A stretch of 9,318 bases of DNA. Origin: Cyanobacteriota bacterium. Lineage in GTDB: Bacteria > Cyanobacteriota > Cyanobacteriia > Leptolyngbyales > Leptolyngbyaceae. This document shows, in pieces, positions 5,864 to 9,318 of this stretch. A model generated the notes under the pieces. The model saw only the letters and a program-made list of their open reading frames with translations, was not told the origin of the DNA and made no database searches. The translations under genes and the position numbers were made by a program. Within the stretch, counting starts at the first letter, position 1, and every line of letters starts with the position of its first letter. Location: contig JAIXVO010000825.1 in NCBI GenBank assembly GCA_027482985.1, positions 1 to 9,318 on the forward strand. The letters are read 5' to 3'.

Positions 5864-6030
5864 TATTGAGAAGGTTTGAGCCATTTGGCTGGCGGCAAGT
5901 GGCGGAGCTGTTTAAGTGTTTATGCCGACCCCTCAGGGGGCACTGCTGAGAAGTACCGTAGATCGACGATGGTTTACCCCCCCCTCACTGAGGAGAATGA
6001 ATTCAACTCTGATGTGAAAGGTAACTGCAA

Positions 6031-6816
6031 ATGACGGCGACTCAAACTAACGTACGCTCTCGCGGCATGGAACTACTCATTGCGTATCACCAGAAGCCCT
6101 CGGTTAGACTTCGCAACCAACTTGTTCAAATGAATGCGGGTTTAGTGAGAAAGATTGCTCACCGAGTTAGCCATCAATGTGCTGAACCCTATGAAGATTT
6201 AGAACAGATTGGTTATTTGGGTTTAATTCGCGCCATCGAACGATTCAATCCCAACCAAGGTTGTGCCTTCAGTTCCTTCGCTGTCCCCTACATCCGGGGC
6301 GAGATGTTGCACTTCCTCCGCGATCGCAGCTCTACTGTTAAAATTCCCCGCCGCTGGCAGCAACTCAACAAAGCGGGTCAGAAAGTCCGCGAAGAACTGA
6401 TGGAAGCCTATGGTCGCCAACCCACTGACGAAGAAGTGGCCGTTCAGTTGGGCGTTTCGGTGAACGAGTGGCGCGAAAGCAAATTAGCGACCAAAAACCG
6501 CTTACCCCTCAGCTTGGATGCCACCATCAGCCAACAAGTTGATTCACCCATGACCCTCGGCGACACCCTGCCCGACGCTCACTACCAAAACCTGCAAATT
6601 TTGGAAGAAGATCGGCAACAATTGCAACGCGCCCTGAACCAACTGGAAGACAAAACCCGCCAAGCGATCGAGTTTGTCTTTATCAAAGACCTGTCGCGCA
6701 AAGAAGTCGCCGAACGCATTGGGGTCAGCCCGATGACTGTGACTCGCCGCTTACACCGAGGCATTCAGCAAATGGTGGCTTGCCTGCAACCCCAAATGCT
6801 GCAAACCGATCCCTAG
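6031..6816 (+). CDS. sigF: RNA polymerase sigma factor, group 3 (SigF type)
   Basis: An alternative sigma factor of 261 residues resembling cyanobacterial SigF. Region 2 spans about residues 28-98 and includes PYEDLEQIGYLGLIRAIERF (core binding and -10 recognition) and FSSFAVPYIRGEMLHFLRDR. Region 3 follows at about 105-165 (VKIPRRWQ, then RQPTDEEVAVQLGVSVNEW). Region 4, about 195-250, ends in a helix-turn-helix, KEVAERIGVSPMTVTRRLHR. There is no region 1.1, as expected for group 3. In Synechocystis SigF is needed for type IV pilin expression and motility and affects the cell envelope and secretion. The start at 6031 has an AAAGG site 9 bases upstream; a later ATG at 6067 is possible. The 167-base leader after csaB is long enough for its own promoter. 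A strong terminator follows. Confidence 0.92.
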   Translation: MTATQTNVRSRGMELLIAYHQKPSVRLRNQLVQMNAGLVRKIAHRVSHQCAEPYEDLEQIGYLGLIRAIERFNPNQGCAFSSFAVPYIRGEMLHFLRDRSSTVKIPRRWQQLNKAGQKVREELMEAYGRQPTDEEVAVQLGVSVNEWRESKLATKNRLPLSLDATISQQVDSPMTLGDTLPDAHYQNLQILEEDRQQLQRALNQLEDKTRQAIEFVFIKDLSRKEVAERIGVSPMTVTRRLHRGIQQMVACLQPQMLQTDP

Positions 6817-6866
6817 TCGATTTCTCTCCTACGTGTTTGTAGACCTTTCACTCTACAACAGACTCA

Positions 6867-6900
6867 AAAGCTGGATCAGGGTTCTGATCCAGCTTTCTTA
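6867..6900 (+). terminator. Intrinsic terminator after sigF
   Basis: AGCTGGATCAG (6869-6879) and CTGATCCAGCT (6884-6894) form a perfect 11-bp stem, extended to 13 bp by two A-T pairs, with a 4-base GGTT loop, followed by TTCTTA. It lies 50 bases past the sigF stop. The short A run on the other side could let it act weakly on the opposite strand against read-through from ubiA. Confidence 0.88.
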
Positions 6901-6939
6901 ATGGGAGGGCAAGGGAGTAAGAGGGAGGGAGAGGGAAGA

Positions 6940-6967
6940 CAGAAGCCAGGAGTCAGGAGTCAGGAGA
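6940..6967 (+). repeat. Heptanucleotide tandem array, consensus CAGGAGT (4 units)
   Basis: Units CAGAAGC, CAGGAGT, CAGGAGT, CAGGAGA in phase. Nine bases later comes palindromic copy B, reproducing the array-plus-palindrome layout seen at 4191-4257. Confidence 0.75.
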
Positions 6968-6975
6968 GAAAAATC

Positions 6976-7000
6976 GTAGAGACGTGCCGTTGGCGTGTCT
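6976..7000 (+). repeat. Palindromic interspersed element, copy B
   Basis: GTAGAGACGTGCCGTTGG, then CGTGTCT. It matches copy D except that GGCACGTCT is changed to GGCGTGTCT, which largely keeps pairing through G-U. It is preceded by AAAAAT, as is copy C (AAAAATTTC). Confidence 0.7.
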
Positions 7001-7038
7001 AATCGGCGGAAGGCGGGAAAGAGCCGAAGAAAAATTTC

Positions 7039-7063
7039 GTAGAGAAGTGCCGCTGGCACGTCT
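7039..7063 (+). repeat. Palindromic interspersed element, copy C
   Basis: GTAGAGAAGTGCCGCTGG, then CACGTCT. It is one base different from the core in the left arm (AGAAG for AGACG) and otherwise a full match. It lies 38 bases after copy B in the same orientation. Confidence 0.7.
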
Positions 7064-7065
7064 AA

Positions 7066-7104
7066 GCAGAGAATTGGGGGAAAGCGCAGAGGATTGGGGG
7101 AAAG
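7066..7104 (+). repeat. Direct tandem duplication of a 20-mer
   Basis: GCAGAGAATTGGGGGAAAG at 7066-7084 is repeated at 7086-7104 with one base changed (GAATT to GGATT). The period is 20 bases. It looks like a recent slippage duplication next to palindromic copy C. Confidence 0.7.
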
Positions 7105-7202
7105 AAAAATTTCAGGCGATCGCGACCATCTTTCGGTAGAAGGAAAGCACCCTTTCTATCATGGAAATACCGATGCCCATGGGTTGTTCATCTATCCGAT
7201 CC

Positions 7203-7227
7203 AGACGTGCCAACGGCACGTCTCTAC
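7203..7227 (-). repeat. Palindromic interspersed element, copy D (inverted)
   Basis: On the minus strand it reads GTAGAGACGTGCCGTTGG, then CACGTCT. This is the best-preserved copy: AGACGTGCC and GGCACGTCT are a perfect 9-bp inverted repeat around GTT. It lies 28 bases past the ubiA stop, so it would fold in the ubiA 3' untranslated region, but no T run follows to make it a standard terminator. Confidence 0.75.
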
Positions 7228-7247
7228 CCTATTCCTCCTAACTCCTG
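7227..7247 (-). repeat. Heptanucleotide array CAGGAGT, inverted (3 units)
   Basis: On the minus strand the units are CAGGAGT, TAGGAGG, AATAGGG. They run in phase into TAGAGAC, the start of palindromic copy D. The series matches CAGGAGG-AAGAGGG-TAGAGAC in front of copy A. Confidence 0.65.
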
Positions 7248-7254
7248 CCTATCC

Positions 7255-8157
7255 CTACCTTGTCCCTAAAATCATCCCTGCCAGCAAAATAAAGCCGATC
7301 CAAACATTTTGGCGAAATTGTTGGGGGTAGGTGACGGGTGAAATGGTGCGTTGGCAGAGTTGGTAGTAATGCCAGAGCCAGCCAGCGATGGCTAACAGTA
7401 AAGCCAGCCAGAAGACCCAATTGAGGGCAAGATAAAAGCCTGTAGCGGCTAGGAGCATGGCAGTTGCCAGGTAAAAAATACCGACAGCGTGGGGGGCGGC
7501 CTTACCGAAAAATAGGGCGCTGGAGTTGACACCCAGGCGGCGATCGTCGTCGCGATCGGACATAGCGTAGACGGTATCAAAGCCCAGCGTCCAGCAGAGG
7601 GTTACGCCCCAGAGTAACCAGGTGGCGGTACCGAGACAAGGCGTGGCGGCGGGAGTTGGGTTACAACTGACGGCGCTCCAGCTAATTAAGACGGCAAAGC
7701 CCCAAGCGATCGCCAACACCAATTGTGGAATCGGGAAGACGCGCTTGGCGAGGGGATACAACACAATCACAGGCACCGCTGCCACACAGAGCCAGAACGT
7801 GAGGGGATTGAGATAGGTGGACAGCACCCAGGCACAGCCCAAAGCGATGATCGCGACGCCAATGCCCACCTGGACTGACAGCGATCGCGCCGCTAAGGGT
7901 CGCTTGCGGGTGCGTTGCACTTTGGGGTCAATATTGCGGTCCCATAGATCATTCACCACGCAGCCCGCCGCACTCGTCGCCAGGGTGCCCAGAATAATCA
8001 CCCCAATTAAGGGCAGGGGGGGAGTGCCAGCCGCCGCCAATACTACCGCCCATAAAGCCGGAATCATCAAAATTAACCGGCCAGCGGGTTTATCCCAACG
8101 CAATAGCCGTAGCACAGTGATCCAGGTGGGTTCAGGACGGTCGGAGGGAGTCAGCAT
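7255..8157 (-). CDS. ubiA: 4-hydroxybenzoate polyprenyltransferase
   Basis: A 300-residue integral membrane enzyme of the UbiA family. It attaches a polyprenyl chain to 4-hydroxybenzoate; in cyanobacteria this is an early step of plastoquinone synthesis, with solanesyl diphosphate as donor. Both Mg-diphosphate binding motifs are present: NDLWDRNID (69-77) and the second Asp-rich motif YAMSDRDDD (197-205). Between and after them lie about eight hydrophobic segments, as expected. The N-terminus RLLRWDKPAGRLILMIPALW is typical of the cyanobacterial enzyme. I chose the ATG at 8157 because homology begins close to it. The frame remains open upstream to 8283, but that part is Cys/Ser-rich and unlike the family. 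No Shine-Dalgarno sequence is seen. The gene is convergent with sigF and follows the repeat protein after 141 bases on the same strand. Confidence 0.94.
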   Translation of the reverse strand: MLTPSDRPEPTWITVLRLLRWDKPAGRLILMIPALWAVVLAAAGTPPLPLIGVIILGTLATSAAGCVVNDLWDRNIDPKVQRTRKRPLAARSLSVQVGIGVAIIALGCAWVLSTYLNPLTFWLCVAAVPVIVLYPLAKRVFPIPQLVLAIAWGFAVLISWSAVSCNPTPAATPCLGTATWLLWGVTLCWTLGFDTVYAMSDRDDDRRLGVNSSALFFGKAAPHAVGIFYLATAMLLAATGFYLALNWVFWLALLLAIAGWLWHYYQLCQRTISPVTYPQQFRQNVWIGFILLAGMILGTR

Positions 8158-8284
8158 AAGCACCGAGTAACAACTGGGACAGAGACGCAAATCCAGCCCC
8201 AGGCGCGCAACTGAACACCAGCCCGGAGTCAGGGATGAAACGCTTTGGGGGCGCGACATCCGCTTATTCACATCCCTTAACAAA

Positions 8285-8313
8285 ATTGTATCGGCTTCTT
8301 ACTGCAAACTCGA
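8285..8313 (-). promoter_or_regulatory. Possible ubiA promoter
   Basis: On the minus strand a TACAAT (8290-8285) matches a -10 box well and lies 127 bases before the ubiA ATG, overlapping the end of the preceding gene. The position 17-18 bases upstream (TTCGAG/TCGAGT) is a poor -35. Just downstream, TTGTTAAGGGATGTGA holds two TGT(T/G)A words 10 bases apart, which could bind a regulator. Evidence is weak. Confidence 0.25.
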
Positions 8314-9318
8314 AACCTTCTGCTGGGATGCCCGCGCATGTTCATCAGCTTTTTCCCAGATCGCCCAAACAGTGGACTTGAGCGGCACCTTGGTGGATCT
8401 CACCCCCGGTTGAGTTTGGACATCATACCGACCTAGGAGGCGATCGCTGTCTATTAAGGACAACGGCACCAGGCGGTTAAAAAAGTCGCCATTCTGGAGC
8501 CAGTCGGCATTAGCGGCTTTATGGCGCTGGTAAGTTTGCCAGATCGAGAGGGCGAATTCGTAGTCAGCAATGGCCGCACGCATTTCTTGAACGGCTGGAT
8601 GCGTAGCAGCGACGGAAATCGAGTCTACTTGTTCGGCAAGGACCTGGAGCGATCGCACGAATTGCTGATAATCCTCGTAGTTGATGCCAATCGGGTCTTC
8701 CGTCTGTCCGGTTAACGCCCTAGTTTGTAAGGTGTTAAGGCGCGTCACCGTCTCGCGAAATTGGCTCAAAGTTGCCAAAATGGTTTGTTCGGCTTTAATG
8801 CGGGCGGCAATGGTAGCGTAATTTTGGCGATAGGTTACGAGTTTGGGTTGCGCCTTCCGGGTGACAGTCGTCAGGGGGGGGATGGCCTCCAGCAACCGCG
8901 TTGCTCGTTCCCAGCGTTCCTGCGATCGCTGCCAAATCGGTAAGGCATGGGGTGGGTTTTGTACCATGACAGCCGCCTGCCAGGCCACCTTTTGCGCCTG
9001 CTCAAACTGATCGATCGCCAGTTCCTCATCTGCCAAGCGTTGATGAATGGCAGCCGCTTTGACTCGGTAATCCGCTAATTTTGTTTGAGCAGTGGAAAAC
9101 TCAGTCGCAGTGGTTGGAATTGCCTCTAACAACCGGATTGCCTGTCGCCATTTCAAGCGCGCCGCCTGCCAGCGGTCTACCGGATGGGGAGGCGTTTGCA
9201 CCAGCACTGCCGCTTCCCAGGCTAAAGCTCGCGCCTGCCGCAAACTTTCCGGCGGAGCCAGAGTTTGAGCCGCAGCAGTTTCACCGTGGCTAGCGGAAAA
9301 ATTAGCAAAGGATTGGAC
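8299..9318 (-). CDS. Unrecognised helical protein with a tandem ~79-residue duplication (5' end cut)
   Basis: The frame is open from the right edge to a TAA at 8299, so the N-terminus is missing; 339 residues are visible. The first 25 are Ala/Ser/Thr/Pro-rich and look like a linker. Then two repeats of about 79 residues follow: W34 and W113 start AWEAAVLVQTPPH and AWQAAVMVQNPPH, each followed by W-x-x-A-x-x-x-W-x-x-A-I/T-R-LLEAIP and a Lys-Leu-x-x-Tyr-(R) segment. The repeats are probably helical hairpins, somewhat TPR-like but with different spacing. The C-terminal half is a separate, mixed region (QQFVRSLQVLAEQVDSISVA, then LIDSDRLLGRYDVQTQPGVR, ending WEKADEHARASQQKVSSLQ) with no motif I know. 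Such Trp/Pro-Pro-His repeats appear in cyanobacterial hypotheticals, often behind a membrane anchor, but the anchor would lie outside this window. ubiA follows downstream. Confidence 0.75.
   Translation of the reverse strand, partial: VQSFANFSASHGETAAAQTLAPPESLRQARALAWEAAVLVQTPPHPVDRWQAARLKWRQAIRLLEAIPTTATEFSTAQTKLADYRVKAAAIHQRLADEELAIDQFEQAQKVAWQAAVMVQNPPHALPIWQRSQERWERATRLLEAIPPLTTVTRKAQPKLVTYRQNYATIAARIKAEQTILATLSQFRETVTRLNTLQTRALTGQTEDPIGINYEDYQQFVRSLQVLAEQVDSISVAATHPAVQEMRAAIADYEFALSIWQTYQRHKAANADWLQNGDFFNRLVPLSLIDSDRLLGRYDVQTQPGVRSTKVPLKSTVWAIWEKADEHARASQQKVSSLQ
8761..9234 (-). repeat. Two coding repeats of about 237 bases within the right-edge gene
   Basis: Repeat 1 covers visible residues 29-107 (9234-8998) and repeat 2 residues 108-186 (8997-8761), a period of 79 residues. 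Matching positions include VQTPPH/VQNPPH, RLLEAIP in both, and KLADYR/KLVTYR. The protein similarity is clear while the DNA has diverged, so the duplication is old. Confidence 0.65.

Larger units (their letters stand above)
6901..7254. other. Gene-free, repeat-rich gap between convergent sigF and ubiA
   Basis: These 354 bases contain no frame I would call a gene. From left to right they hold a purine-rich stretch, a CAGGAGT heptamer array, two palindromic elements in the plus orientation, a duplicated 20-mer, a HIP1 site (7116-7123), about 80 bases of unique sequence with nothing recognisable, and an inverted palindromic element with its own heptamer array. The gap lies between the two gene ends, where repeat insertion would do least harm. 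Confidence 0.7.

Noticed and set aside
5923..5942. TGC-CCCC / GGGG-GCA hairpin after csaB as a terminator
   Set aside because: The stem is interrupted, the loop is only 3 bases and no T run follows. csaB may read on into sigF.
6940..7247. CRISPR-like array
   Set aside because: The palindromic copies are irregularly spaced, in mixed orientation and without uniform spacers; the heptamers have no spacers. No cas genes are present.
7094..7330. Plus-strand frame of 78 codons in the sigF-ubiA gap
   Set aside because: It crosses the repeats and the antisense end of ubiA, and has no ribosome site or family resemblance.
8158..8283. 42-residue N-terminal extension of UbiA from the ATG at 8283
   Set aside because: The added residues are Cys/Ser/Arg-rich, unlike the family N-terminus, and would make the protein too long. 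The start at 8157 fits homologues.
8263..8287. Pho box or HLR1 (RpaB) site upstream of ubiA
   Set aside because: CTTATTCA and CCTTAACA are 11 bases apart but only the second resembles a Pho unit; the TGTTA/TGTGA words are 10 bases apart rather than the spacing expected for HLR1.
1..9318. tRNA, rRNA, insertion sequence or phage genes
   Set aside because: No cloverleaf, rRNA-like stretch, transposase motif or terminal inverted repeat pair was found on either strand.

Overview
The window looks like a cyanobacterial chromosome, probably from a filamentous, Leptolyngbya-like lineage. By eye it carries about 18 copies of the HIP1 octamer GCGATCGC, roughly one per 520 bases. It also has heptanucleotide tandem arrays typical of filamentous cyanobacteria. 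The gene set fits: a group 3 sigma factor of the SigF type, a Ycf49/DUF2499 protein, a plastoquinone-type UbiA, and an RRM RNA-binding protein next to ribosomal protein S21. I place it as cyanobacterial with high confidence and to genus with little.

Layout. Positions 1-4724 run on the minus strand. In transcription order they hold ycf49 (4724-4413), a repeat-bearing gap, an unassigned 137-residue protein, a GlcD-like FAD oxidase, the rbp-rpsU pair, a terminator, a broken GNAT acetyltransferase, ilvN (acetolactate synthase regulatory subunit), and the first 41 codons of an unrecognised protein cut by the left edge. A divergent gap leads to csaB (polysaccharide pyruvyl transferase) and sigF on the plus strand, closed by a strong terminator at 6867-6900. 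The 354 bases from 6901 to 7254 hold no gene but contain a nest of heptamer arrays and 25-bp palindromic elements. ubiA and a partial protein with an internal duplication then read leftward from the right side.

How parts work together. rbp-rpsU is a known type of cyanobacterial cluster. Here it has three RNA structures: a 13-bp leader hairpin burying the rbp Shine-Dalgarno sequence, an intergenic hairpin between the genes, and a 14-bp intrinsic terminator after rpsU. This layout suggests post-transcriptional control of the RNA-binding protein and reduced read-through to S21. csaB and sigF both plausibly concern the cell surface. ilvN (branched-chain amino acids) and ubiA (plastoquinone head-group prenylation) are housekeeping.

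I found no clear novel multi-gene system. The observations most worth testing are the rbp leader hairpin, the composite repeat elements, the structured leader at 126-188, the GNAT remnant and the duplicated-repeat protein at the right edge.
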